From contig NZ_SMKK01000023.1 of the NCBI RefSeq assembly GCF_004348425.1, positions 1 to 54,966 of the forward strand: a stretch of DNA of 54,966 nt. The letters are read 5' to 3'. This DNA comes from Actinomadura sp. 7K507. Lineage in GTDB: Bacteria > Actinomycetota > Actinomycetes > Streptosporangiales > Streptosporangiaceae. The notes under the pieces were generated by a model, which saw only the letters and a list, made by a program, of their open reading frames with translations, made no database searches and was not told where the DNA came from. How positions within the stretch are numbered: the stretch's first letter is position 1; every line of letters begins with the position of its first letter. This document shows, one piece after another, positions 8,200-15,814 of the stretch. Made by a program: the position numbers and the translations under genes.

Positions 8200-9003
8200 A
8201 TGAGCGTGATGAAAAGAATGTCGATGATCTTCAAGGCCAAGGCCAACAAGGCGTTGGACCGGGCGGAGGATCCTCGTGAGACCCTCGATTACTCCTACCA
8301 GCGACAGCTGGAGATGCTGCAGAAGGTCCGTCGCGGGGTCGCCGACGTCGCCACCTCGCGCAAGCGTCTCGAGCTGCAGATCAACCAACTTGAACAGCAG
8401 CAGGAGAAACTGACCGACCAGGGTAAGAAGGCGCTGCAGGTCGGTCGTGAGGACCTCGCCCGCGAGGCGCTCACCCGCCGGTCCGGCCTGGAGAGCCAGC
8501 TGAACGACCTGCGCGTCCAGTATCAGCAGCTGCAGGGCGAGGAGGAGAAGCTCACGCTCGCCTCCCAGCGGCTCCAGGCCAAGGTCGACTCCTTCCGGAC
8601 CCGCAAGGAGACGATCAAGGCGACCTACACGGCCGCCGAGGCGCAGACCAAGGTCAACGAGGCGTTCTCCGGCATCTCCGAGGAGATGGGCGACGTCGGC
8701 CTGGCGATCCAGCGCGCCGAGGAGAAGACCGACACCATGAAGGCCCGCGCCGGCGCGATCGACGAGCTGCTGGCCTCGGGCGCCCTTGAGGACTTCTCCG
8801 GTCCGAAGGACGACATCCAGGCCGAGCTGGACCAGATGGCCTCCGGCCCCGGCGTCGACATGGAGCTGGAGCGGCTCAAGGCCGAACTCGGCCAGGGCCC
8901 GGCGCCCAAGGAGCTGAACGAGGGCACGCCGACCGCGCAGCCGCAGCAGCAGGACACCCCGCAGCAGGCCCAGTGGCCGCAGAAGCCGGGGGGTGCCCAG
9001 TGA
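8200..9003 (+). CDS. pspA: PspA/IM30 family envelope-stress protein
   Basis: Membrane-remodelling ESCRT-III-like protein that polymerises on stressed inner membranes. The 267 residues begin with an amphipathic helix (about 1-20, MKRMSMIFKAKANKALD). The long coiled-coil hairpin follows (about 30-150, Gln/Glu/Lys-rich), then the PspA signature region with RRGVADVATSRKRLELQ. The final 25 residues are a Gln/Pro-rich disordered tail not needed for the fold. The start ATG at 8200 is chosen; an in-frame ATG three codons later is possible. The stop codon overlaps the GTG of pspAA (GTGA), so translation is coupled. A palindrome and a GATAAG element upstream may control it. Confidence 0.92.
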   Translation: MSVMKRMSMIFKAKANKALDRAEDPRETLDYSYQRQLEMLQKVRRGVADVATSRKRLELQINQLEQQQEKLTDQGKKALQVGREDLAREALTRRSGLESQLNDLRVQYQQLQGEEEKLTLASQRLQAKVDSFRTRKETIKATYTAAEAQTKVNEAFSGISEEMGDVGLAIQRAEEKTDTMKARAGAIDELLASGALEDFSGPKDDIQAELDQMASGPGVDMELERLKAELGQGPAPKELNEGTPTAQPQQQDTPQQAQWPQKPGGAQ

Positions 9004-9278
9004 TCGTCCGCCTGATGGGTGAGGGCCAGCTGGACGTGGCCGATGAGGACCTCTCCGCCCTCAACACGCTCGACGACGAGCTCGAGTCGGCGATCGAGTC
9101 GGGCGACGAGACGACCTTCCGCGCCGCGCTGCACGCGCTGCTGGAGAACGTCCGCAAGGTGGGCAAGCCGCTTCCGGCGGACAGCCTGGCGCCGTCCGAG
9201 CTGATCCTTCCGCCGTCGGACGCGCACATCGACGAGGTGCGCTCGATGCTGGGGGACGAGGGCCTGATTCCCGACTGA
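9000..9278 (+). CDS. pspAA: PspA-associated protein PspAA
   Basis: 92-residue partner of PspA found next to it in actinobacteria and archaea. The sequence starts IVRLMGEGQLDVADEDL, continues with an alpha-helical middle, and ends with the family-typical LPPSDAHIDEVRSMLGDEG. The start is GTG 9000-9002, overlapping the pspA stop as GTGA; an upstream in-frame ATG at 8973 would overlap pspA by 31 nt and add residues that only read through the PspA tail. It has no membrane segment. It is thought to act with PspA in membrane-stress sensing; the exact biochemistry is not established. Confidence 0.88.
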   Translation: MIVRLMGEGQLDVADEDLSALNTLDDELESAIESGDETTFRAALHALLENVRKVGKPLPADSLAPSELILPPSDAHIDEVRSMLGDEGLIPD

Positions 9279-9395
9279 CACGCACCGGACCCGGCGGTCC
9301 CCCCCGGTCGAACTGGACAGTCAGGCACAAAACCCGGGTCTCGTGCGTTGTGACAACTGAATAACGAAATCGGGGAACCATCAGGGGGTGGCCGC

Positions 9396-10313
9396 ATGGC
9401 CAGTACGCGCTACGCCTCCGACAGGGGGCTGACGTCGCGCATGCTCGTGACGATGTTCCTGCTGGGGCTGGTCTACGTCGTCTTCGTGGGGGCGTTCTTC
9501 GTCTTCGTGCCCGAGTGGGCGTTCGTCGCGCTGGCCGTGGCGGGGCTTTTCCTGCTCGCTCAGTACTTCTTCTCGGACAAGATGACGCTGTTCGCCATGC
9601 ACGGCAAGATCGTCTCCCCGGAGGAGGCGCCAGAGCTGCACGGCGTCATCGACCGGATCTGTGCGATGTCGGACGCTCCGAAGCCCGGGGTCGCGATCGC
9701 CGACACCGACGTGCCGAACGCGTTCGCCACCGGGCGCAACCAGAAGAAGGCCGTCGTCTGCGTCACCACCGGGCTGCTGCGCCGCCTCGACCCGGTCGAG
9801 CTGGAGGGCGTCCTCGCGCACGAGATGGCGCACGTCGCCCACAAGGACGTCGCGGTCATGACGATCGCCTCGTTCCTCGGCATCTGCGCGGGCCTGATCA
9901 CCCGCTTCGGCCTGTACGCCGGCCTTTGGGGCGGCTTCGGACGCCGGAGCAATGACCAGAACACCGGCCTGATCCTGCTGGTGGTGGTCGCGGCCAGCGC
10001 CCTGGCCTACGCGATCAGCTTCATGCTCACCCGGGCACTGTCGCGCTACCGGGAGCTGTCGGCCGACCGGGCGGCCGCGCTGCTGACCGGCCGCCCCTCC
10101 GCGCTGGCCAGCGCGCTGACGAAGGTCAACGGGGAGATCGCGCGGATCCCGACCAAGGACCTGCGCTCTTCGCAGGCGTTCAACGCGTTCTTCTTCACCC
10201 CGGCGCTCGGCAAGGGTGTCAGCGTCTCGGCGCTGTTCTCCACCCACCCGCCGCTGGACAAGCGGCTCGCCCAGCTCTCGAAGATCTCCGACCAGCTCAG
10301 CAGGGGAGTCTGA
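9396..10313 (+). CDS. htpX: Membrane metalloprotease HtpX (M48B), first copy
   Basis: Zinc endopeptidase of the inner membrane involved in quality control of membrane proteins. The 305 residues contain two N-terminal transmembrane segments (about 16-36 and 38-58) and the zinc motif HEMAHVAHKD. A further hydrophobic pair (about 155-215) precedes the third ligand region YRELSADRAAALLTGRP. The start ATG at 9396 gives the typical N-terminus and follows GGGGGTGG. It is 117 bp downstream of pspAA and 3 bp upstream of pspAB, so it belongs to the Psp cluster. A second, diverged copy lies at 10984-11901. Confidence 0.92.
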   Translation: MASTRYASDRGLTSRMLVTMFLLGLVYVVFVGAFFVFVPEWAFVALAVAGLFLLAQYFFSDKMTLFAMHGKIVSPEEAPELHGVIDRICAMSDAPKPGVAIADTDVPNAFATGRNQKKAVVCVTTGLLRRLDPVELEGVLAHEMAHVAHKDVAVMTIASFLGICAGLITRFGLYAGLWGGFGRRSNDQNTGLILLVVVAASALAYAISFMLTRALSRYRELSADRAAALLTGRPSALASALTKVNGEIARIPTKDLRSSQAFNAFFFTPALGKGVSVSALFSTHPPLDKRLAQLSKISDQLSRGV

Positions 10314-10316
10314 CCC

Positions 10317-10886
10317 GTGGGTTTCCTGGACACGCTGCTCGGCCGCTCCAAGCCGGTCAAGCCCGACCTCGACCGGATCTTCGGGCTGTCGACGGCCGCC
10401 ATCACGCTGGAGGCCGCGACGGGCTTCACCCCGACCGGGCTGGGCTCGGTGTGCTTCCGCGCCGCGGAGGGCGGGGCGTTCGCGCGGCTGCAGCGCGACG
10501 TCCAGGAGCTGCTGGACGCCGACGAGGGCCCCAAGGTCGAGATCAGCACCGACTCCTACGGCTACACCTGGCTGCTCGCCAAGCACCGGACCGACGAGCT
10601 GCCCGACCTCGTCACCGACCTGCACGCGGTGAACGCGACGCTGGAGTCCGGCGGGTTCGGCCCGCACCTGCTGTGCTCCCTGGCCGGCTTCCGCGGCCCC
10701 GACGGCCAGCGTCTCGCCCTCGTCTACCTCTACAAGCGGGGCACGTTCTACCCCTTCGCCCCGCTGCCCGGAGACAAGCGGGACAACGCGCTGGAGCTGC
10801 AGGTGCGCGGTGCCGTCGGCGCCGACCTGCCGTTCGAGGACGACCTCGGCCGCTGGTTCCCCCTTTGGGGCGCCCCCGGCCTGTGA
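10317..10886 (+). CDS. pspAB: PspA-associated protein PspAB, first copy
   Basis: 189-residue soluble protein of the PspAB family. It begins with the conserved MGFLDTLLGRSKPVKPDLDR, has the core LEAATGFTPTGLGSVCFR, and ends with GRWFPLWGAPGL. The start is GTG 10317-10319, three bases after the htpX stop, so it is tightly coupled with htpX. In actinobacteria PspAB accompanies PspA, PspAA and HtpX; its molecular role is not known to me. A 53-residue-per-third resemblance is visible to the second copy at 11903-12511 (shared GLLGR/TLLGR start, LEAATGFAP, GRGTFYPFAP, RWFPVWDAPG). Confidence 0.86.
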   Translation: MGFLDTLLGRSKPVKPDLDRIFGLSTAAITLEAATGFTPTGLGSVCFRAAEGGAFARLQRDVQELLDADEGPKVEISTDSYGYTWLLAKHRTDELPDLVTDLHAVNATLESGGFGPHLLCSLAGFRGPDGQRLALVYLYKRGTFYPFAPLPGDKRDNALELQVRGAVGADLPFEDDLGRWFPLWGAPGL

Positions 10887-10948
10887 TCCCGGCTCCCGGG
10901 GTCGTAACCCCGTAACCATCTTGTATCCGGGATTTGTGTCATAAGACG

Positions 10949-10977
10949 CTGAACGCCGTGCCCGGCCGTTCTAGCGT
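10949..10977 (+). promoter_or_regulatory. Putative leaderless promoter of the second htpX copy
   Basis: CTGAAC (10949-10954), a 17-nt spacer and TAGCGT (10972-10977) precede the ATG at 10984 by 6 nt. This spacing puts the transcription start at the start codon, and no ribosome-binding site is visible before that ATG. Leaderless genes are common in actinobacteria. Confidence 0.42.
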
Positions 10978-10983
10978 CAGGCC

Positions 10984-11901
10984 ATGGCGCCCTCCCGTGA
11001 CGCACCCGACTCCGGGCTGGCCTGGCGGATGCTCGCCACGACGGTCCTGGTCGCGCTCGTGTACGCGGCCGCCGTGCTGCCCGCGTTCCTCGCCGGTCCG
11101 GTGTGGGGCGCGGCCGCGGCGGCCGCGGCGGTGGCCCTCGCGGTCGTCTCGACCCGGGCGGCGGACCGGCTGGCGCTGTACGCGATGGACGCGCGCCCGG
11201 TCGGCAGCGATGAGGAGCCGGAGCTGCACGCCGTCCTTGACCGGCTGTGCATGTCGTCCGGCCTCCCCAAGCCCCGCCTCGCCGTCTCCCCGCTGAAGAT
11301 GCCCAACGCGTTCGCCGCCGGGTCGGGCACCGGCTCGGCGGTGGTGTGCGTCACCGACGGGCTGCGCTCGCGCCTCGAACCGGCCGAGCTCGCCGCCGTC
11401 CTCGCCCATGAGACGGCGCACGTCGCCAACCGGGACGTGCTCGTCGGGGCGATCGCCGCGTTCCCCGGCCTGTGCGCCGGACTGGTCCTCGGCTGGTGGA
11501 CGGGCCTCGTCACCGGCCGGGACAGGCACGGCGCCGGACGCGCCGCGGCGGTGGCGGGCGGGGTCCTGCTGCTGCCGCTCGGGGTGGCGGCGGCGGTGCT
11601 GCACGGCGTCGGGACGCTGGTCGGGCTCGCTCTGTCGCGGTACCGGGAGCTGTGCGCCGACTCCACGGGCGCGCTGCTGACCGGGCGTCCCGCGGACCTC
11701 GCGTCCGCCCTCGGCAAGGTCGACGAGGGTCTGCGGGACGCGTCCCGGAACGACCTGCGGGCGCTGCGCCCGGTGAGCGCCCTGTGCGTGGTCGGGGTGC
11801 GCGGCGGGAGCGTGGACGGCCTGCTGTCCAGCCACCCGACGCTGCGGGCGCGCACGGAACGGCTGTCGGCCCTCTCCTGGCGGCTCGCGAGCGGCGGCTG
11901 A
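10984..11901 (+). CDS. HtpX-like M48 metalloprotease, second (diverged) copy
   Basis: Same length (305 residues) and layout as the HtpX at 9396-10313, clearly a tandem paralogue. It has an N-terminal membrane pair, zinc motif HETAHVANRD, and the downstream ligand region YRELCADSTGALLTGRP. The central membrane part is richer in Ala/Gly, and the segment equivalent to the first copy's PNAFATGRNQ reads PNAFAAGSGT. All visible catalytic residues are kept, so it should be active. It probably has its own promoter (10949-10977) and is followed one base later by the second PspAB copy. Confidence 0.87.
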   Translation: MAPSRDAPDSGLAWRMLATTVLVALVYAAAVLPAFLAGPVWGAAAAAAAVALAVVSTRAADRLALYAMDARPVGSDEEPELHAVLDRLCMSSGLPKPRLAVSPLKMPNAFAAGSGTGSAVVCVTDGLRSRLEPAELAAVLAHETAHVANRDVLVGAIAAFPGLCAGLVLGWWTGLVTGRDRHGAGRAAAVAGGVLLLPLGVAAAVLHGVGTLVGLALSRYRELCADSTGALLTGRPADLASALGKVDEGLRDASRNDLRALRPVSALCVVGVRGGSVDGLLSSHPTLRARTERLSALSWRLASGG

Positions 11902-11902
11902 C

Positions 11903-12511
11903 GTGCGGATCCTGGACGGGCTGCTCGGGCGCCGCGAGCCCGGCTTGCCCGACCTCGACCGGCTGTTCGAGCTGCCCGCCGCCGCGCCGGCGCTGGAGGC
12001 CGCGACGGGCTTCGCCCCGGACGGCACGGGCGCCGTCTGCCATCGCCTCGTGGAGGGCGGGCCGTTCGGCGCGTTCGACCGCGCCCAGCGGGACGTGGTC
12101 CGGCTGCTGCACGGCGACGGGACCCGCGAGACGGGCCTGAGCGCGGGCCCCCACGGCTGGGGATGGGCGCACGTCACCCGCCCCCCGGACGCGTTCGAGC
12201 GGCTGATCTCCGACCTGCAAATGGTCAACGCCACGCTGACCGCAGCCGGATACGGGCCGTACCTGCTGTGCACGGTCGCCGGCTTCCGCAGGAGGGACGA
12301 GCCGCAGCGGCTCCTCCTGGTCCATTCACCGGGCCGCGGGACGTTCTACCCGTTCGCCCCCGGCGTCCCCGGCGAGGCAGGCGAGCCGGGGACGCGCCGC
12401 CGCAACAACCTGGTCGAGACGCACGCCCGCGACGCCCTCGCCCACGACCTGACCATGGAGCCGGACACCGCCCGCTGGTTCCCAGTATGGGACGCCCCCG
12501 GCGTGTCCTGA
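11903..12511 (+). CDS. PspAB family protein, second copy
   Basis: 202-residue paralogue of the PspAB at 10317-10886. Shared blocks are DGLLGRREPGLPDLDRLFEL, LEAATGFAPDGTGAVC, LQMVNATLTAAGYGPYLLC, GRGTFYPFAPG and RWFPVWDAPG. It is about 13 residues longer, mainly through a Gly/Glu/Pro insert after the FYPFAPG block. The start is GTG 11903-11905, separated from the preceding stop by one base, so it is translationally coupled to its htpX partner exactly like the first pair. The pair was therefore duplicated as a unit. Confidence 0.85.
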   Translation: MRILDGLLGRREPGLPDLDRLFELPAAAPALEAATGFAPDGTGAVCHRLVEGGPFGAFDRAQRDVVRLLHGDGTRETGLSAGPHGWGWAHVTRPPDAFERLISDLQMVNATLTAAGYGPYLLCTVAGFRRRDEPQRLLLVHSPGRGTFYPFAPGVPGEAGEPGTRRRNNLVETHARDALAHDLTMEPDTARWFPVWDAPGVS

Positions 12512-12527
12512 GATGCGTTCCTGCAAA

Positions 12528-13664
12528 CTAAAGCGCGAGCATTTGGTTCAGGGCCGTGCGGGCGTGGTAGGTGGTCTCCTCGTCCACCTCGATGACGTTC
12601 TGCACGTCGCCGCGGGCCAGCGACTCCAGCGACAGCACCAGGTGCGGCAGGTCGATCCGGTTCATCGTCGAGCAGTAGCAGACGGTCTTGTCGAGGAACG
12701 TGACGTGCTTGTCCGGGTGCGCGTTCGCCAGCCGCCGGACGAGGTTCAGCTCGGTCCCGATGGCCCAGGACGATCCCGGCTCGGCCCCCTCGATCGCCTT
12801 GATGATGTACTCGGTCGAGCCGACCTGGTCCGCGGCGGTGACGACCTCGTGGCGGCACTCGGGGTGCACCAGGACGTTCACGCCGGGGACGCGCTCCCTG
12901 ACCTCGTTCACGGACTCCGTGGTGAACCGGCCGTGCACCGAGCAGTGGCCGCGCCAGAGGATCATCTTGGCGTCCTGCAGCTGCCGTGGTGTCAGGCCGC
13001 CCTCGCGGCGGTGCGGGCTGTAGACCACGCAGTCGTCCAGGGAGAAGCCCATCTGCAGGACCGCGGTGTTGCGTCCGAGGTGCTGGTCGGGCAGGAACAG
13101 GACCTTCTTGCCCTTCCCGTAGGCCCAGTCCAGGGCGCGCTTGGCGTTGGACGAGGTGCACACCACGCCGCCGTGCCGTCCGACGAACGCCTTGATGTCG
13201 GCCGAGGAGTTCATGTACGTGACCGGGACCACGTCGTCGGCGACGCCCGCGTCCTCCAGGACGTCCCAGCAGTCCTCGACCTGGTCGAAAGTGGCCATGT
13301 CGGCCATCGAGCAGCCCGCGCCGAGGTCGGGCAGGATCACCCGCTGGTGCGGCGCGGTCAGGATGTCGGCCGACTCGGCCATGAAGTGGACGCCGCAGAA
13401 CACGATGTAGGGCGCCTCGGGCCGGGCCGCCGCCTTCTGGGCCAGCTTGAACGAGTCGCCGGTGACGTCCGCGAACTGGATCACCTCGTCCCGCTGGTAG
13501 TGGTGGCCGAGCACGAACACCTTCTCGCCGAGGGCGGCCTTGGCGGCGCGGGCCCGCTCGACCAGCGCGGGGTCGGAGGCCGGGGGCAGTTCGCCGGGGC
13601 AGTCCACGCCTCGTTCGCTGGCGGGATCGGCGCCGCCGCCGAGCAGCAGCAGTTGGGTGGTCAC
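12528..13664 (-). CDS. nadA: Quinolinate synthase
   Basis: Iron-sulfur enzyme condensing iminoaspartate with dihydroxyacetone phosphate to quinolinate in de novo NAD synthesis. The 378-residue protein has VLGHHYQRDEVIQFAD (substrate site), FCGVHFMAESADIL (cluster Cys90), HPECRHEV and CYCSTMNRIDLPHL. The last two supply the other cluster cysteines. GTG at 13662-13664 is the start, with AAGGGAGA 6-8 nt upstream. No nadB or nadC is in the window, so the gene stands alone here. It converges on the second pspAB with a 16-bp gap. A palindromic site overlaps its promoter region (13689-13710). Confidence 0.94.
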   Translation of the reverse strand: MTTQLLLLGGGADPASERGVDCPGELPPASDPALVERARAAKAALGEKVFVLGHHYQRDEVIQFADVTGDSFKLAQKAAARPEAPYIVFCGVHFMAESADILTAPHQRVILPDLGAGCSMADMATFDQVEDCWDVLEDAGVADDVVPVTYMNSSADIKAFVGRHGGVVCTSSNAKRALDWAYGKGKKVLFLPDQHLGRNTAVLQMGFSLDDCVVYSPHRREGGLTPRQLQDAKMILWRGHCSVHGRFTTESVNEVRERVPGVNVLVHPECRHEVVTAADQVGSTEYIIKAIEGAEPGSSWAIGTELNLVRRLANAHPDKHVTFLDKTVCYCSTMNRIDLPHLVLSLESLARGDVQNVIEVDEETTYHARTALNQMLAL

Positions 13665-13688
13665 GGCGGTCTCCCTTCACGACGGGGC

Positions 13689-13710
13689 TTATCGTCGTTT
13701 TGACGACTAA
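13689..13710. promoter_or_regulatory. Inverted repeat upstream of nadA, candidate operator
   Basis: An inverted repeat with arms TTATCGTC (13689-13696) and GACGACTAA (13702-13710) lies 25 nt upstream of nadA in an unusually AT-rich patch. On the minus strand it overlaps a possible -10 (CGATAA). A repressor of NAD synthesis binding here would block nadA. I cannot name the factor. Confidence 0.38.
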
Positions 13711-13739
13711 TGATGGCACATCCCCGGCCCGCCCGGGGT

Positions 13740-13768
13740 GTGACGTAGACCGCACCATCGCCTAGCGT
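13740..13768 (+). promoter_or_regulatory. Putative erpA promoter
   Basis: GTGACG (13740-13745), 17-nt spacer, TAGCGT (13763-13768) on the plus strand. The start site would be near 13775, leaving a leader of about 120 nt before erpA. The leader contains a minimal start-stop ORF (ATG GCC ATG TAG at 13790-13801) after GAGGAGG, which may be chance. Confidence 0.38.
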
Positions 13769-13897
13769 TAGAGGAGGCAGATAAGCGGAATGGCCATGTA
13801 GCGAGGTACGTTGTCCTACGGGAAGGGGCGTACGCGTCCTCGGACAAGCGACAGCCTGCCGCCCCGCGCGGCGTAGCGAGACCCGGGAGCTGAACAC

Positions 13898-14257
13898 ATG
13901 ACGGTTTCAGGTGAGACCACGCAGGAGACCACGCAGGGCGTCGTCCTCACCGACGTCGCCGCCGAGAAGGCCAGGGGCCTGCTCGAGCAGGAGGGCCGCG
14001 ACGACCTCGCGCTGCGCGTCGCGGTGCAGCCGGGCGGCTGCTCCGGCCTGGTCTACCAGCTCTTCTTCGATGAGCGGCAGCAGGACGGCGACCAGATCCA
14101 GGACTTCAACGGCCTGGCCGTGCGCGTCGACCGGATGAGCGCGCCCTACCTCACCGGCGCCACCATCGACTTCGTCGACTCGATCGAGAAGCAGGGCTTC
14201 ACGATCGACAACCCGAACGCCGGCGGTTCCTGCGCCTGCGGCGACTCCTTCAACTGA
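13898..14257 (+). CDS. erpA: Iron-sulfur cluster insertion protein ErpA
   Basis: A-type Fe-S carrier delivering clusters to apoproteins. The 119-residue protein has the HesB/IscA fold with the three conserved cysteines: one in QPGGCSGLVYQLF and two in the C-terminal GGSCACGDSF. Its residues 1-25 are a short polar extension (MTVSGETTQETTQG) usual in actinobacterial ErpA. The start ATG at 13898 has GGGAG about 9 nt upstream. It is divergent from nadA, whose product is itself an Fe-S enzyme, and is closed by a strong terminator hairpin. Confidence 0.92.
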   Translation: MTVSGETTQETTQGVVLTDVAAEKARGLLEQEGRDDLALRVAVQPGGCSGLVYQLFFDERQQDGDQIQDFNGLAVRVDRMSAPYLTGATIDFVDSIEKQGFTIDNPNAGGSCACGDSFN

Positions 14258-14265
14258 GCGGGGAA

Positions 14266-14310
14266 CCGGAAAGAGGCGGCCGGAAACCTTTCCCGGCCGC
14301 CTCTTTCCGG
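14266..14310 (+). terminator. Perfect 18-bp hairpin after erpA
   Basis: An 18-bp perfectly complementary stem (14266-14283 with 14293-14310, core AAAGAGGCGGCCGG) with a 9-nt loop follows the erpA stop by 8 nt. There is no T tract, as often in high-GC actinobacteria. Confidence 0.8.
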
Positions 14311-14418
14311 TTGCCGGAGGTACTCCGGTCGTGAACCCCGGTGTGGTGGGGGGTTACGCTTTCCGAGTTCGAAACAGCCGGTGAACAGCCGGACGACCAC
14401 GACGAGGAGAGCGACTCA

Positions 14419-15405
14419 GTGCGCATCGCCGTGACAGGCTCCATTGCGACCGACCATCTGATGACCTTCCCCGGAAGGTTCACCGACCAGCTACTGCCCG
14501 ACCAGCTCGACCGGGTGTCGCTGTCCTTTCTGGTGGACGAGCTGGAGATACGCCGCGGCGGCATCGCCGCCAACATCTGCTTCGGAATGGGAAGCCTCGG
14601 CAAGGAGTCGATCCTTGTCGGTTCCGTCGGCGCCGACTTCGACGACTACCGCTCCTGGCTCGAACGGCACGCCGTCGACACGGCGTCCGTGCACGTGTCC
14701 GAGATCCACCACACTGCCCGGTTCCTGTGCACCACGGACCAGGAGCAGAACCAGATCGCGACGTTCTACGCCGGCGCGATGAGCGAGGCCCGCTCCATCG
14801 AGCTCAAGCCGGTCGCCGACCGGGTCGGGGGCCTCGACCTCGTCGTCGTCAGCCCCAACGACCCCGACGCGATGCTCCGGCACACCGAGGAGTGCCGCAC
14901 CCGCGGCATCCCGTTCGCCGCCGACCCCTCCCAGCAGCTTGCCCGGATGGACGGCGCCGACGTCCGCCGCCTCATCGACGGCGCCGCCTACCTGTTCACC
15001 AACGACTACGAGCGGGCCCTCGCCGAGGAGAAGACCGGATGGAGCGGCGAGGAGATCCTCGACCGCGTCGGCGTCCGCGTCACCACCCTCGGCGCCAAGG
15101 GCGTCGCCATCGACCGCAAGGGCGAGGAGGGCGTGCACGTTCCCTGCCTCACCGTCGAGAACATCGTCGACCCGACCGGCGTCGGCGACGCCTTCCGCGC
15201 CGGCTTCCTGACGGCCACCGCCTGGGGCGTCCCGCTCGAACGCGCCGCCCAGGTCGGCAACGCCGTCGCGGCGCACGCCCTCGAATCCGCCGGCCCGCAG
15301 GAGTACGGCCTGGCCCGCCAGGCGTTCCTCGACCGCTTCGCCGCCGCCTATGGCTCCGGCGCCGCCGACGAGGTCGCCCCCCACCTCGCCAGCCCCACCC
15401 CGTAA
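14419..15405 (+). CDS. adoK: Adenosine kinase (PfkB family, AdoK/CbhK type)
   Basis: Ribokinase-fold kinase phosphorylating adenosine to AMP in purine salvage. The 328-residue sequence is very like mycobacterial AdoK (Rv2202c, once called carbohydrate kinase CbhK). It begins with IAVTGSIATDHLM and contains FPGRFTDQLLPDQL and DPSQQLARMDG. The PfkB signature with catalytic Asp is DPTGVGDAFRAGF near residue 252. GTG at 14419-14421 with GAGGAGA upstream gives the family N-terminus; the frame extends 26 codons further without a better start. Terminator hairpins flank it on both sides, so it is probably a single-gene unit. The identification rests on recalled similarity to the characterised enzyme. 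Confidence 0.87.
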   Translation: MRIAVTGSIATDHLMTFPGRFTDQLLPDQLDRVSLSFLVDELEIRRGGIAANICFGMGSLGKESILVGSVGADFDDYRSWLERHAVDTASVHVSEIHHTARFLCTTDQEQNQIATFYAGAMSEARSIELKPVADRVGGLDLVVVSPNDPDAMLRHTEECRTRGIPFAADPSQQLARMDGADVRRLIDGAAYLFTNDYERALAEEKTGWSGEEILDRVGVRVTTLGAKGVAIDRKGEEGVHVPCLTVENIVDPTGVGDAFRAGFLTATAWGVPLERAAQVGNAVAAHALESAGPQEYGLARQAFLDRFAAAYGSGAADEVAPHLASPTP

Positions 15406-15420
15406 GCCGCACGCACCTCG

Positions 15421-15449
15421 AAGGGCCGCGCCCCCCCGGCGCGGCCCTT
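15421..15449. terminator. Hairpin between adoK and the convergent tusA-like gene
   Basis: AAGGGCCGCGCC (15421-15432) pairs with GGCGCGGCCCTT (15438-15449), a 12-bp stem with a 5-nt loop, followed on the plus strand by GTTGCGTCT. It can serve adoK and the convergent gene ending at 15472. Confidence 0.7.
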
Positions 15450-15471
15450 GTTGCGTCTGGTACGCGAAGTG

Positions 15472-15783
15472 CTAGTAGGTCCTGCGGATGTGGAAGCCCC
15501 AGCCGCCCTGCTGGAGCGTCTCCTCCCGGACGAAGTCCTGGGACTTCATGCGGCACCAGGCCGGGACGTCGGTGCGGGCGGCGGCGTCGTCGGCGAGGAC
15601 GGCGACGATCTGCCCGACCGGGACCTCGCGGATCCGCTCGGCCAGCATGATGATCGGGATGGGGCACTTGCGTCCGAGCGCGTCGATGACGAGGACGGGC
15701 GGCGGGCCGGCGGGCGGCTCGGCGGGGGACGGCGCGGCGTCGCCGGTGGACGTCCCGCCCTTGGCGCGGCCTCGGAACCTCAT
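15472..15783 (-). CDS. TusA/SirA family sulfurtransferase-like protein
   Basis: 103-residue protein. After a Pro/Ala-rich N-terminal tail (1-28) comes the compact TusA fold with the hallmark DALGRKCPIPIIMLAERI, in which the Cys of CPIP would carry a persulfide. The next block, RTDVPAWCRMKSQDF, is also typical of the family. It lies 31 nt downstream of a cysteine desulfurase gene on the same strand, so the pair probably hands sulfur from cysteine to this carrier. The acceptor (tRNA thiolation, cofactor or other) is not evident. Confidence 0.87.
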   Translation of the reverse strand: MRFRGRAKGGTSTGDAAPSPAEPPAGPPPVLVIDALGRKCPIPIIMLAERIREVPVGQIVAVLADDAAARTDVPAWCRMKSQDFVREETLQQGGWGFHIRRTY

Positions 15784-15814
15784 GGGCGCGACCGCCTCCC
15801 CGTCTCGAAGGTGC

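Noticed and set aside
13769..13897. A riboswitch or upstream regulatory peptide in the erpA leader.
   Set aside because: Only a three-codon start-stop ORF and weak inverted repeats are present; I recognise no known RNA class.
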